A stretch of DNA of 64,000 nt, taken from positions 186,001 to 250,000 of the forward strand of contig JAHBYX010000006.1 in NCBI GenBank assembly GCA_019635735.1, read 5' to 3'. Below are positions 1 to 10,391 of this stretch, in pieces (position 1 is the first letter of the stretch; the number at the start of each line of letters is the position of its first letter). Source of the DNA: Mesorhizobium sp. (GTDB lineage Bacteria; Pseudomonadota; Alphaproteobacteria; Rhizobiales; Rhizobiaceae). The position numbers and the translations under genes are program-made. A model generated the notes under the pieces. That model was not told the origin of the DNA. It made no database searches and saw nothing but the letters and a program-made list of their open reading frames with translations.

Positions 1-661
1 TGAGGAAGATGCGCCGCACGCGCATGACCGGCTCGTTCACCTGGATGTCGAGCTCCGCCGCCTCCTGCGGCATGGCCGACACGACGCGCAAGGTCTGCCG
101 TACCCGCGAAAGCCCGATGTCCTTGGCGTCGTAGAGCAGGTTGCTGATGAGCTCGGTGGCCCAGAGACGCTTGGGAATCAGTTCGTATACGCGGTCGGAC
201 ACGAGGTATTCCCCGACGATGAACGGCCGGCCCGCCCGTTCGAAAACCCGCTTCATGTAGCGATAGGGGGCGGCCGATGTGCCCTCCTCCGGCAGGATGC
301 GCAGCTCGGTCGCAGCCGGGCGCGTCGCGAGCACCCGGAAGCTCAGGGACGACCCCCGGTTCAAGGGCGAACGGATCAGGCCGTATGGCACCGCGACCGC
401 AGTCTCGGGCTTCGCGGTGACGAACGTGCCCCGGCCGCGTTCCGCGCTGATCAGCCCTTCCTTCTCCAGTCCCGAGAGGGCGTGGCGGACCGTCATCGGC
501 GACACGCCGAAGGTCGCGACGAGATGTTTCAGGGTCGGCAGGCGGTCGCCCACGCTCCAGGTTTCATCCGCGATACGGCGGCGGATGATCGCGGCGAGCT
601 GGACGTAGTAGGGCGTCCCGTCTTCTCGGAGCAGCTGCTTCTCTGCGGTTTCGGTCGGCAA
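1..661 (-). CDS. GntR-family regulator with UTRA ligand domain (partial)
   Basis: A DNA-binding repressor or activator of the HutC/UTRA branch of GntR. The N-terminal third (about residues 12-75) is a winged helix with the typical stretch around VSPMTVRHALSGLEKEG and a wing GRGTFV. The remainder resembles a UTRA effector-binding domain. The C-terminus is cut off at position 1. I chose the TTG at 659-661 because GGAGG lies just upstream, no ATG fits the frame, and an in-frame TAA lies a few codons further up. It is divergent from the oligopeptide-type ABC operon at 869 and shares the intergenic palindrome at 768-799, so it probably controls that operon. The effector is unknown. Confidence 0.85.
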   Translation of the reverse strand, partial: MPTETAEKQLLREDGTPYYVQLAAIIRRRIADETWSVGDRLPTLKHLVATFGVSPMTVRHALSGLEKEGLISAERGRGTFVTAKPETAVAVPYGLIRSPLNRGSSLSFRVLATRPAATELRILPEEGTSAAPYRYMKRVFERAGRPFIVGEYLVSDRVYELIPKRLWATELISNLLYDAKDIGLSRVRQTLRVVSAMPQEAAELDIQVNEPVMRVRRIFL

Positions 662-753
662 ATGGCCCCTCCCATACGCTTTCAATACTTCGTTACGGCA
701 TCGGAGCTGTGCAAAACAATCGCTCGAAAGGCGCGGAACCGACGAAAAACCGG

Positions 754-780
754 TTGAGCCCGTTTCCAAAGTGATATAGT
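754..780 (+). promoter_or_regulatory. Possible sigma-70 promoter of the ABC operon
   Basis: TTGAGC (754-759) and TATAGT (775-780) are spaced by 15 bases, shorter than the usual 16-18. The -10 element would lie inside the 768-799 palindrome, which fits repression by steric block. This is inference from sequence only. Confidence 0.3.
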
Positions 781-799
781 GCTATTCTTATATCACTTT
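768..799. promoter_or_regulatory. Perfect 11-bp inverted repeat, probable GntR operator
   Basis: AAAGTGATATA (768-778) is repeated exactly as its reverse complement at 789-799 with a 10-base centre. A smaller palindrome, ATAG-TG-CTAT, sits at 776-785. It lies between the divergent GntR gene and the ABC operon. Regulators of this family usually bind AT-rich dyads next to their own gene, so this is the likely operator for both directions. Confidence 0.6.
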
Positions 800-868
800 C
801 GAGACAAGAGCTCGATTTTGGAATCGGCGTCGCCAAAGGTCGGCGCTGCACTGGCTGGGAGGGCCGAG

Positions 869-2383
869 ATGAAGACGTGGATCACTAGATCAGCATTCCT
901 CGCCGCGATGGCGCTGGGGCTTGGCGGAACGCCGGCATGGGCCGAAGGCAGCGGCACGTTCAGATACGCCGAACAGGTCAAGCTCATCACCATGGATCCG
1001 CAAAAGCAAAGCGGCAGCGGGGTCCCTTTCCTCCGGCCTGCATACGAGTCCCTGTTCGAGAAGGGCCCCAAGGGTGATTACGTGCCGTTGCTTGCGACAG
1101 GTTACAAGGTCGACGGCCTCGACGTTACTATTACGCTGCGCCAGGGCGTTACCTTCTCGAACGGCGAGCCATTCAACGCCGAAGCGGCCGCGAAGAATAT
1201 CAACCGCGGCGTCGAACTCGGCATCGTGGAGGGACTGAAGACTGTCGCCTCGGCATCCGCCGCCGACGAATACACGCTCAAGATCAAGCTGAAGGAACCA
1301 GACCCGGCAATCATCGACAGCCTGTGCCTCACGGGCGGCATGATGATAGCGCCGGGGGCGATGGACGATCCCGCGCTCGATCGCAACCCGGTCGGCACCG
1401 GACCCTACATCCATAGCAAGACGGAATCCCGCGAGGGCGAGGTTCAGGTCTACACCCCGAATCCTACCTATTGGGACAAGGACAAGATCGGTCTCGCCCG
1501 ATATGAAGTGCTGGAGATCCCTGACGACACCGCCCGCCTCAACGCGCTGAAGACCGGCCAGATCGACGGCGGCAACTGGCTTGCCAATCCACAGTCGGCG
1601 ATCATCGACCGCACCCCCGGTCTCAAGCTCATCCGCGGCACCGGGGGGCTGAACTACCATATCATCATCTCGGATCGCGAGGGCACCGTGATCCCGGCCT
1701 TCGCCGACGTCAACGTGCGCAAGGCGATGGCTTACGCCATCGACCGGACGGCCTTCGGCAAGGCGGTCCAGTTCGGTCTCGCCGTCGATTCCTACCAGCC
1801 GTACGGCGAGGGCCACTGGGCCTACGATCCCGCCCTGGAGGGTGTTTACGCCTACGATGTCGACAAGGCGCGTGAATACATGGCCAAGTCCAAGTTCCCG
1901 GACGGGTTCAGCTTCGACATGCCGTCGATCCCGCTCTACCAGTCTCGGCTCGAGGCGCTTGCCGGCTTCTTCAAGGAGATCGGCATCACAATGAACATTG
2001 CTCCACAGGAGCCCGGAACGCTGGCACGCGTCAGCCGCACCACGGCCTATCCGGCGACCAACCTGGTCTGGCAGACCAATACGGATCCGAAGTTCCTGGC
2101 CCTGCGCTACATCTACGAGAACGCGAACTACAATCCCTTCAAGGCCAAGCCGAGCGAGGAACTGCTGGCCCTTGCGAAGGCCGGCCTCGAATCGGTCGAG
2201 ACCGACGTTCGAGCGCCGATCTACAAGAAGATGGCCGCCAGGCTGGCCGACGAGGCCTTCCTGATCTTCGTCGCAAGCTCGCCGATCCTCATCGGCGTGA
2301 GCGAGAAGACTGCCAGCAACCCGACAGTGGTCTATCGTTACGGCGAGGATTCGATCAATCTGCGCGGCCTGAAGGCCAACTGA
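869..2383 (+). CDS. ABC transporter substrate-binding protein, oligopeptide/dipeptide (SBP_bac_5) family
   Basis: Periplasmic binding protein of 504 residues for a peptide/nickel-type importer. It begins with a Sec signal peptide (MKTWITRSAFLAAMALGLGG, cleavage probably after PAWA near residue 25). The body follows the family plan, with VTFSNGEPF near the N-terminus and VRKAMAYAIDR in the middle. The open frame runs up to 779, but the ATG at 869 is preferred because it starts the signal peptide and follows GGGAGGG. It is the first gene of a five- or six-gene operon. The ligand cannot be read from sequence: members bind peptides, opines, glutathione, nickel chelates or sugars. Confidence 0.88.
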   Translation: MKTWITRSAFLAAMALGLGGTPAWAEGSGTFRYAEQVKLITMDPQKQSGSGVPFLRPAYESLFEKGPKGDYVPLLATGYKVDGLDVTITLRQGVTFSNGEPFNAEAAAKNINRGVELGIVEGLKTVASASAADEYTLKIKLKEPDPAIIDSLCLTGGMMIAPGAMDDPALDRNPVGTGPYIHSKTESREGEVQVYTPNPTYWDKDKIGLARYEVLEIPDDTARLNALKTGQIDGGNWLANPQSAIIDRTPGLKLIRGTGGLNYHIIISDREGTVIPAFADVNVRKAMAYAIDRTAFGKAVQFGLAVDSYQPYGEGHWAYDPALEGVYAYDVDKAREYMAKSKFPDGFSFDMPSIPLYQSRLEALAGFFKEIGITMNIAPQEPGTLARVSRTTAYPATNLVWQTNTDPKFLALRYIYENANYNPFKAKPSEELLALAKAGLESVETDVRAPIYKKMAARLADEAFLIFVASSPILIGVSEKTASNPTVVYRYGEDSINLRGLKAN

Positions 2384-2394
2384 GCAGAGGATCC

Positions 2395-3339
2395 GTGCTC
2401 AAGCTCGTATCAAGGCGGCTGCTCGCGCTGGTGCCGCTCCTGTTTATCGTCTCGGTGCTGACGTTCTCTTTCACGTCTCTGCTGCCGAGCGACCCGGTCG
2501 ACCTGATCATCGGCGACACGGGCACGCAGGAGCAGTACGAGGTCGTGCGCGAGCGGCTCGGGCTCAACCAGCCCGTCATCCTGCGCTATATCCAGTGGCT
2601 CGGCCGGGCCGTGCAGGGCGACCTCGGAACCTCCTTCTTCAACAGCGTCAGCGTCGCCGACGCAGTCATGCAGCGACTGCCGGTAACGCTGTCGCTGACC
2701 CTGGTCTCGGCGCTGATCGCGGTCGCGGTCGGCACCGCTGCCGGCATCGCCGCCGCGCTCCGCCCCCGCTCATGGGTCGACCGGCTCGCCACCGTCGGCG
2801 CCACGATCGGCCAGGCGATCCCCAATTTCTGGTTCGGCCTCCTGCTCGTCGCCGTCTTCGCTGTGAACATGCGCTGGTTTCCGGCCACCGGCTTCACGCC
2901 GATATCGGCCTCGCCTTGGGAGTGGCTGCGCAGCGTGACCCTGCCGGCGATTGCGCTCGGGCTGTCTTCGAGCGCGGCAATCGCCCGCCAGGTGCGCTCG
3001 GCAATGGTCGGCGTGCTGCAGCAAGACTATATCCGCGCCGCCCGCGCGCAGGGCCTGTCGTCGCGCCGGGTGATCCTGAAACACGCGCTGACCAACGCGA
3101 TGGTGCCGGTCGTCGCGGTTCTCTCGTTCCAGATCACCGTGCTGCTCGGCGGATCGCTGATCGTCGAGCAGGTCTTCTCCATCAACGGCCTCGGCACGCT
3201 GGCGATCACGGCGGTGCGCCAGCAGGACATCCCGATGATCCAGGGGCTCGTCCTCGTCATGGTCGGGCTTGTCGTGATGGTCCAGCTCGCCACCGACATC
3301 GTCTACGGCTTTCTCAATCCCAAGGCCCGCCCATCTTGA
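2395..3339 (+). CDS. ABC transporter permease, DppB/OppB-like
   Basis: Inner-membrane permease of 314 residues, the usual DppB size. It has an N-terminal hydrophobic segment, the family motif ERLGLNQPVILRYIQWL, and a cytoplasmic EAA loop around YIRAARAQGLSSRRVILKHAL that contacts the ATPases. The start is GTG at 2395 after GCAGAGG, 11 bases beyond the binding-protein stop. Its stop overlaps the next start (TTGA), which implies coupled translation with the permease-ATPase fusion. Confidence 0.9.
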   Translation: MLKLVSRRLLALVPLLFIVSVLTFSFTSLLPSDPVDLIIGDTGTQEQYEVVRERLGLNQPVILRYIQWLGRAVQGDLGTSFFNSVSVADAVMQRLPVTLSLTLVSALIAVAVGTAAGIAAALRPRSWVDRLATVGATIGQAIPNFWFGLLLVAVFAVNMRWFPATGFTPISASPWEWLRSVTLPAIALGLSSSAAIARQVRSAMVGVLQQDYIRAARAQGLSSRRVILKHALTNAMVPVVAVLSFQITVLLGGSLIVEQVFSINGLGTLAITAVRQQDIPMIQGLVLVMVGLVVMVQLATDIVYGFLNPKARPS

Positions 3340-5263
3340 CCGCTCTGCCCACCGAAAATTCGGCGACGCGTCTGCGCCGGCCGCGATGGCTTGGGGGAGG
3401 CTCCTTCGCCATCGTCGCCTTCGCCGCGGCGGCCCTTGCGCTGCTGCTCTTGCTCGCGATCTTCGCCGACGCGGTTTCGCCTTACGACCCCTTGAGGCAG
3501 AACCTGATGGAATCCCTTCAGGGACCGTCGGCGGCGCATTGGCTGGGCACCGACGACCTCGGCCGAGATGTGCTGTCGCGGCTGATCTACGGCTGCCGCA
3601 TCGCCGTCATCGCCGCCGCCGAGGCGACGACCATCGCGCTGCTCATCGGCGTGCCGATCGGCCTCTTCATCGGCTACCGCGGCGGCTGGTGGGACTGGGT
3701 CGTCATGCGCATCGTCGAGGCGATCGTCTCCATCCCCGGCATCATGGTGGCGATCGTCATCCTCGCGCTGCTGGGCACGGGGCTGCACAAGGCGATGATC
3801 GCGCTCGGCATCCTGTTCTCGACGTCGTTCCTGCGGCTGGCGCGCGGCGTGGTGCTGGCCGAGCGCGAGGAGGTCTATGTGCGTTCGGCACGCGTCATCG
3901 GCGCCTCCGACCGCCGCATCCTCCTGCGCCACATCCTGCCCAACATCGCTCCGCCGCTGATCGTGCAAACGACGCTCACCGTCGGCGCAGTGCTGCTGGC
4001 CGAGGCGGGACTGAGCTTCATCGGCCTCGGCGTGCAGCCGCCGGATGCGAGCTGGGGCACGATGCTCTCCACCGCCGCGGCCTTCATGGACCTGCACTGG
4101 TTCCTCGCCATCCCGCCGGGCATCGCGATCATCCTCACGGTCCTCTCGGTCAACCTTATCGGCGACGTGATCCGCGACGGCATCGGACGCGGCATCGCGG
4201 TCGCGGCCCGGCAGGATGCGCCCGCCGCTCGGTTCAAGGCGATCGGCACCGCCGTATCCTCGTCCCTCGCCCTGCCCCCTCCCCGCCCGGACGAAGTGCT
4301 TCGCGTCGAGGGACTGCAGGTCACCGTCGCCTCGCCGGGCGGCCCGGGCGTGCCTCTCATCACCGATCTCTCGCTCTCCATCGGCAAGGGCGAGACGCTG
4401 GGTCTCGTCGGCGAATCCGGCAGCGGCAAGACGCTCACGGGCCTCGCCATCCTCGGCCTGACCAGCGTCGCCTTGCGCACCACGCACGGCTCGATCGTGC
4501 TCAACGGCCGCGATCTCCGCTCGCTGTCGCAGGCGCAGATCGAGGAGGTGCGCGGCAACGAGGTCGCGATGGTGTTCCAGGATCCGACGACAAGCCTCAA
4601 TCCGGCATTCACCGTCGGAAGCCAGATCGCCGAGGTGCTGCGCACCAAGAAGGGGCTGTCCAAGAAGGAGGCCTGGGAGCGGACCGTCGCCCTGATCGAT
4701 CGCGTCGGCATTCCCCGTCCGGCGGAGCGGGCGCGCGCTTTTCCGCACGAATTGTCGGGTGGCATGGCGCAGCGCATCGCGATCGCCCGCGCACTGAGCT
4801 GCAATCCTTCGCTCCTGATCGCCGACGAACCGACGACCGCGCTCGACGTCACGGTGCAGCAGGAGATCCTCGACCTCTTCCGCGACCTCCAGGCCGAGTT
4901 CGGCATGGCCATCCTGTTCGTCACGCACGACCTCGCCGTCGCCGCCGACATCTGCGACCGCATCAGCGTCATGTATGCCGGCGAGATGGTCGAGATGGCA
5001 GAGGTCGGGCAGCTCTTCGCCCGGCCGCGCCACCCCTATACGCGCGGCCTGCTGACGGCGATGCCGCACGCCTCGGACCGCAACCCGCCGCTGCCGACGA
5101 TCCGGGGCAGCGTCCCGCGTCCCGGCTCATGGCCAGTGGGATGCCGCTTCTCCAACCGCTGCGACTTCGCGGTTCCCGCCTGCGCGACGCGCATTCCGCT
5201 CACGGGGACGGATCGTCTCGTCCGCTGCATCCGCGCCGACGAACTCGTTCTGGAGGCCGCGCA

Positions 5264-5267
<4 letters not shown>
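3336..5267 (+). CDS. Fused ABC permease (DppC-like) and ATPase (DppD-like)
   Basis: One 643-residue polypeptide holds two importer parts normally made separately. Residues 1 to about 285 are a DppC-type permease: an N-terminal membrane segment, GTDDLGRDVLSRLIYG, and an EAA loop around EVYVRSARVIGASDRRI. After a linker of about 30-35 residues comes a DppD-type ATPase with Walker A GESGSGKT at 359-366, signature LSGGMAQ, Walker B LLIADEPT and the C-terminal cysteine-containing tail of OppD/DppD proteins. The frame is unbroken through the junction. The start is taken as TTG 3336, overlapping the upstream stop as TTGA; no in-frame ATG precedes the permease domain. The 3' end overlaps dppF by ATGA. 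Confidence 0.87.
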
Positions 5268-6285
<1,018 letters not shown>

Positions 6286-6289
<4 letters not shown>

Positions 6290-7242
6290 CGGACCTTCCC
6301 TATGCGAGCGATATCGAGGCGAGCGACGTGCGGGAAGCGCACGACGTGCTCGCCAGCGAGCCTGGCATCGGTCCCGGCCTGACCTGCCGCTGGCCGGCGG
6401 ACCGTGCACCCTCGGGCTTCGTCCTGTTCTGCCACGGCCTCGGCTCGAATGGACGCGAATACGCCGATCTTGCCCGCCACTGGGCGCGCCACGGCTATCT
6501 CGTGATCCAGCCCACCTTTGCCGACGCGATCGGCCGGGTGGCGCGGAACGAGCCTGAACTCGGCCTCGATCCCGACGCCGATCTTTCCGGATGGACGCTG
6601 ATGCCGGCCGTGCGGGCGCGGATGCACGAGATCCTTCATGCACCGGAGCACTGGCTCGAACGGATCGCCACCGCCAACTGCATCATGGATCGGCTCGATA
6701 AGGTGCTCGAGGCGACGGCTGGACGGCCGGACCGGCGGCTACCCTGCGCAATCGCCGGCTATTCCTTCGGCGCGTACACCGCCCAGCTTCTCGCCGGCGC
6801 GGAGATCGACCTGCCAGGTTCGCCGGCCCGGCGTTTCCGCGACGGCCGCTTCGGCGCGGCAATGCTGCTCAGCCCCCAGGGCCGCGACCAGCAGGGCCTG
6901 CGCGACGGCTCGTGGGAGGCGATGGACGGGCCGGTGCTCACCGTGACCGGGACGCTCGACCGCGGCGCGAAGGGCGGCGACTGGCGCTGGAAGTCCGAAC
7001 CCTACGATCTTGCGCCCGCGGGCGGCAAAAATCTCGCCGTGATCGAAGACGGCGACCACCATCTCGGCGGCTTCGCGGACAACGGGATCCAGAGGCAGGT
7101 TCCCGGTCAACGCGAAGCGGTGAAGCAGATCACGCTCGCCTTCCTCGACGCGCACCTGCGGGGAAGCCCCGCGGCCCGTGACTGGCTCGCTGCGATCGGC
7201 GACCGCGTCGGCGATTGCCGCCTCCTGTTCAAGCGCAAGTAG
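6286..7242 (+). CDS. Alpha/beta-fold hydrolase (dienelactone hydrolase/PAF-acetylhydrolase-like)
   Basis: A 318-residue serine hydrolase. The oxyanion-side motif FCHGLGSNG lies near residues 47-55, and the nucleophile elbow GYSFGA places the catalytic serine at residue 160. A candidate histidine is in EDGDHHLGG near the C-terminus. There is no signal peptide, so it should act in the cytoplasm. It is translationally coupled (GTGA) to the ABC importer, so it probably cleaves an ester or amide in the imported compound. The substrate is unknown. Confidence 0.75.
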
Positions 7243-7354
7243 CCGCCATGGCGTCTTCCAGGCAACGCCGTGTCGCGCGGCCGGTCGAGGAGACCGGCAC
7301 GGAAGCCCGCGAAGGGCAGGCTGCGAAATTCATTCCTTCTGGTGGAGCAACCTG

Positions 7355-8557
7355 ATGTTTCAGCCCCTCGCCGGCGTGCGCGTCATCGATCTGACCCAGG
7401 TGCTCGCCGGCCCGTACGCCGCCTATCAGCTCGGCCTGATGGGCGCAGAGGTGCTGAAGATCGAGGCGCCCGGCGTGGGCGACTGGTCGCGCGACAAGGG
7501 GCTCCTGCCGGAGCTGAATGCGCGGGCTATGGGGCTTGCCTACCTGACCCAGAACGCCAACAAGAAATCGGTCGCGCTGAACCTCAAATCGAGCGAAGGC
7601 GTGGAGATTCTGAAGCGCCTGATCGCGGACGCGGACGTCTTCATCGAGAACTTCCGGCCGGGCACGATCGACCGGCTCGGCCTCTCGTTCGACGTCGTGC
7701 GCGTGATCAATCCCCGCATCGTCTATTGCTCGATCTCGGCCTTCGGACAGGACGGCGAAATGAGCCGCCGCCCCGCCTACGATCATGTCGTCCAGGGCAT
7801 GAGCGGCATCATGAAGACCACGGGCACCGTCGAGACCGGTCCGCAGAAGGTTGGAGCGCCGTACGTCGACTATGCGACAGGCCTCAATGCGGCCTTCGCC
7901 ATCGTATCCGCGCTGCACGAGACGAAGCGCACCGGCGAGGCGGTCTATCTCGATGTCGCGATGCTCGACACGTCCATGCTGCTGATGGCGTCGCTCGTCA
8001 CCAGCCACCTGACCGGCGGCTGGATGCCGAAGCCGTCGGGCAACGAGGCCTGGAGCCAGAGCCCTTCGTCCGGCGCCTTCGAGACGGAGGACGGACTGCT
8101 GATGGTTGCCGCCAACAATGACAAGCAGTTCAGGGCTCTCTGCGCCGGACTGGGACGGCGCGATCTCCTGGACGACGATCGTTTCAGCAGTCCGGACGCT
8201 CGCCAGGCCAATGCCGCCGAACTTCGCGCCGAACTGGTGCGGATCTTTCGCGCGGGCCGCGCGCTCGACTGGGAAAAGGCGCTCGACGCGGCAGGCGTCC
8301 CCGCCGCGAAAGTCCGCTCGCTCGACGAAATGCTGGCGGAAAGCCACGCACAGACCCGCGAATTCGTCCGCGCCATGCCGTGGGACGGCGTGCCGCGGGA
8401 GGTCCACCTGCCGACGCTGGGCTTCAAGGTGAACCGTGAAGTGATCGCGGCGACGGTCGCCCCGCCTGAGCTCGGCGGCGATACCCATGCCGTGCTGCGG
8501 GATCTCGGCTACAGCGAGGCGGACCTTCGCCGTCTCGCAGCCGAAGCTGTCATCTGA
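7355..8557 (+). CDS. Class III CoA-transferase (CaiB/BaiF/Frc family)
   Basis: A 400-residue CoA-transferase that would move CoA between carboxylic acids. It starts with the family hallmark LAGVRVIDLTQVLAGPYA and contains FIENFRPG, PAYDHVVQGMSG and GAPYVDYATGL. In the last, D172 aligns with the aspartate that forms the acyl-anhydride intermediate in formyl-CoA transferase. The frame is open upstream to 7178, but the ATG at 7355 follows GGTGGAG at a good distance and begins the conserved domain. It lies 112 bases after the hydrolase, in the same direction, and may activate the acid released from the imported substrate. Confidence 0.87.
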   Translation: MFQPLAGVRVIDLTQVLAGPYAAYQLGLMGAEVLKIEAPGVGDWSRDKGLLPELNARAMGLAYLTQNANKKSVALNLKSSEGVEILKRLIADADVFIENFRPGTIDRLGLSFDVVRVINPRIVYCSISAFGQDGEMSRRPAYDHVVQGMSGIMKTTGTVETGPQKVGAPYVDYATGLNAAFAIVSALHETKRTGEAVYLDVAMLDTSMLLMASLVTSHLTGGWMPKPSGNEAWSQSPSSGAFETEDGLLMVAANNDKQFRALCAGLGRRDLLDDDRFSSPDARQANAAELRAELVRIFRAGRALDWEKALDAAGVPAAKVRSLDEMLAESHAQTREFVRAMPWDGVPREVHLPTLGFKVNREVIAATVAPPELGGDTHAVLRDLGYSEADLRRLAAEAVI

Positions 8558-8740
8558 TCCTCACGGCCGGCTGTCTCGCAGCCGCCCTTCCCTATCGATC
8601 GACCTACGGTGAGGACAGTTGGTCGCGGCCGGGGAAGCGGTCCGGGCTGCCGACGACCTTGACGTCCCTGGGCGAAAGGCGGGTATAGGCGTCCGACGCG
8701 GCGATGCCGCCGCCGCGAACGGAAACCTGGAGAGCATGCA

Positions 8741-10267
8741 ATGAGCAAGTCCGTCGACGTGAAGCAGGAAACCGCCGCCATTCTGGACAGGCTGGGCGTT
8801 CCCCGCGCGGCCTGGACGGGCGGCAGCATGGCTTCTTTCAGCCCGGTCACCGGCGAGGAGATCGCTCGGCTCAAGCCGGTATCGTCCGCCGAGGCGGCTG
8901 CCGCGATCGAGGCGGCGCACGAGGCCTTCAAGGAGTGGCGTCTGGTGCCGGCGCCGAAGCGCGGCGAACTGGTGCGGCTGCTCGGCGAGGAACTGCGGGC
9001 CGCCAAGTCGGATCTCGGCCGCCTTGTGTCGATCGAGGCCGGCAAGATCACCTCCGAGGGCCTGGGCGAGGTTCAGGAGATGATCGATATCTGCGACTTC
9101 GCCGTCGGCCTGTCGCGCCAGCTTTACGGCCTCACGATCGCGACCGAGCGTCCCGGCCACCGCATGATGGAGACCTGGCATCCGCTCGGTGTCGTCGGCA
9201 TCATCTCGGCCTTCAACTTCCCCGTCGCCGTCTGGTCGTGGAACGCCGCGCTGGCGCTGGTCTGCGGCAATTCGGTCGTCTGGAAGCCGTCGGAAAAGAC
9301 GCCGCTGACCGCGCTCGCGAGCCAGGCGATCCTGGAGCGCGCGATTGCCCGCTTCGGCGCGGCGCCGAAGAACCTGTCGACCGTGCTGATCGGCGATCGT
9401 GCGGCCGGCGAGGCGCTCGTCGACCATCCGAAGGTGGCGCTGGTCTCGGCGACGGGCTCGACCCGCATGGGCAAGGAGGTCGGCCCGCGGCTCGCCAGGC
9501 GGTTCGCCCGCTCGATCCTCGAGCTCGGCGGCAACAATGCCGGCATCGTCTGCCCGTCGGCCGATCTCGACATGGCTCTGCGAGCGATTGCCTTCGGCGC
9601 CATGGGCACGGCGGGCCAGCGCTGCACGACGCTGCGCCGCCTCTTCGTGCACGAGAGCGTCTACGATCAGCTCGTTCCGCGCCTGAAGAAGGCCTACGAG
9701 AGCGTCTCCGTCGGCAACCCGCTCGAAACCTCCGCTCTCGTCGGACCGCTGATCGACAAGGCGGCCTATGACGGCATGCAGAGGGCGCTGGGCGCGGCGA
9801 AGGCCGAAGGCGGCGTGGTCACGGGCGGCGAGCGCGTTGCGGATGCCGGCAAGGACACGGCCTATTACGTTAAGCCCGCAATCGTGGAAATGCCGAAGCA
9901 GGCCGGCCCGGTTCTGGAAGAAACCTTCGCGCCGATCCTCTACGTGATGAAGTATTCCGACTTCGACGCAGCCCTTGAGGACCACAATGCGGTCGCCGCC
10001 GGCCTGTCGTCCTCGATCTTCACGCTGAACATGCAGGAGGCCGAGCGCTTCCTTGCGGTCGACGGCTCGGATTGCGGCATCGCCAACGTCAACATCGGCA
10101 CGTCGGGCGCCGAGATCGGCGGCGCGTTCGGCGGCGAGAAAGAGACCGGCGGTGGCCGCGAGAGCGGTTCGGACGCCTGGAAGGCCTATATGCGCCGCGC
10201 CACGAACACCGTGAACTACTCCAAGGCGCTGCCGCTGGCGCAGGGCGTGTCGTTCGACATCGACTGA
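8741..10267 (+). CDS. amaB: Antiquitin-type aldehyde dehydrogenase, probable L-piperidine-6-carboxylate/aminoadipate-semialdehyde dehydrogenase
   Basis: A 508-residue NAD-dependent aldehyde dehydrogenase of the ALDH7 (antiquitin) group. That group oxidises L-2-aminoadipate 6-semialdehyde to 2-aminoadipate in lysine breakdown. The cofactor loop is around GIISAFNFPVAVWSWNAALA, the general base E261 is in LELGGNNAG, and the catalytic C295 is in GTAGQRCTTLRRL, a stretch characteristic of antiquitins. The start ATG is 13 bases beyond a GGAGAG. It stands alone: 183 bases separate it from the CoA-transferase, and two hairpins follow. The substrate assignment comes from subfamily resemblance. Confidence 0.82.
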   Translation: MSKSVDVKQETAAILDRLGVPRAAWTGGSMASFSPVTGEEIARLKPVSSAEAAAAIEAAHEAFKEWRLVPAPKRGELVRLLGEELRAAKSDLGRLVSIEAGKITSEGLGEVQEMIDICDFAVGLSRQLYGLTIATERPGHRMMETWHPLGVVGIISAFNFPVAVWSWNAALALVCGNSVVWKPSEKTPLTALASQAILERAIARFGAAPKNLSTVLIGDRAAGEALVDHPKVALVSATGSTRMGKEVGPRLARRFARSILELGGNNAGIVCPSADLDMALRAIAFGAMGTAGQRCTTLRRLFVHESVYDQLVPRLKKAYESVSVGNPLETSALVGPLIDKAAYDGMQRALGAAKAEGGVVTGGERVADAGKDTAYYVKPAIVEMPKQAGPVLEETFAPILYVMKYSDFDAALEDHNAVAAGLSSSIFTLNMQEAERFLAVDGSDCGIANVNIGTSGAEIGGAFGGEKETGGGRESGSDAWKAYMRRATNTVNYSKALPLAQGVSFDID

Positions 10268-10279
10268 GGGTAGGAATCG

Positions 10280-10334
10280 ACCGGTTCTACCGAACCGGTT
10301 TCCCAGACGACGAGGCGGGCTTCCGGCCCGCCTC
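10280..10334. terminator. Two tandem hairpins between convergent genes
   Basis: ACCGGTTC (10280-10287) pairs with GAACCGGT (10292-10299) around a 4-base loop and is followed by TTT. GAGGCGGGC (10312-10320) pairs with GCCCGCCTC (10326-10334) around TTCCG. They sit between the ends of amaB (plus) and the BMP-type permease (minus), so they can serve as a terminator pair for both directions. Confidence 0.6.
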
Positions 10335-10391
10335 TCGCATGGAGGTATCCGGGATCACCGAGATCCCGCACATCTCTTGCCCTGCCCCCAA

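Noticed and set aside
779..868. N-terminal extension of the oligopeptide-type binding protein
   Set aside because: It would place the signal peptide about 30 residues inside the protein and start within the operator palindrome.
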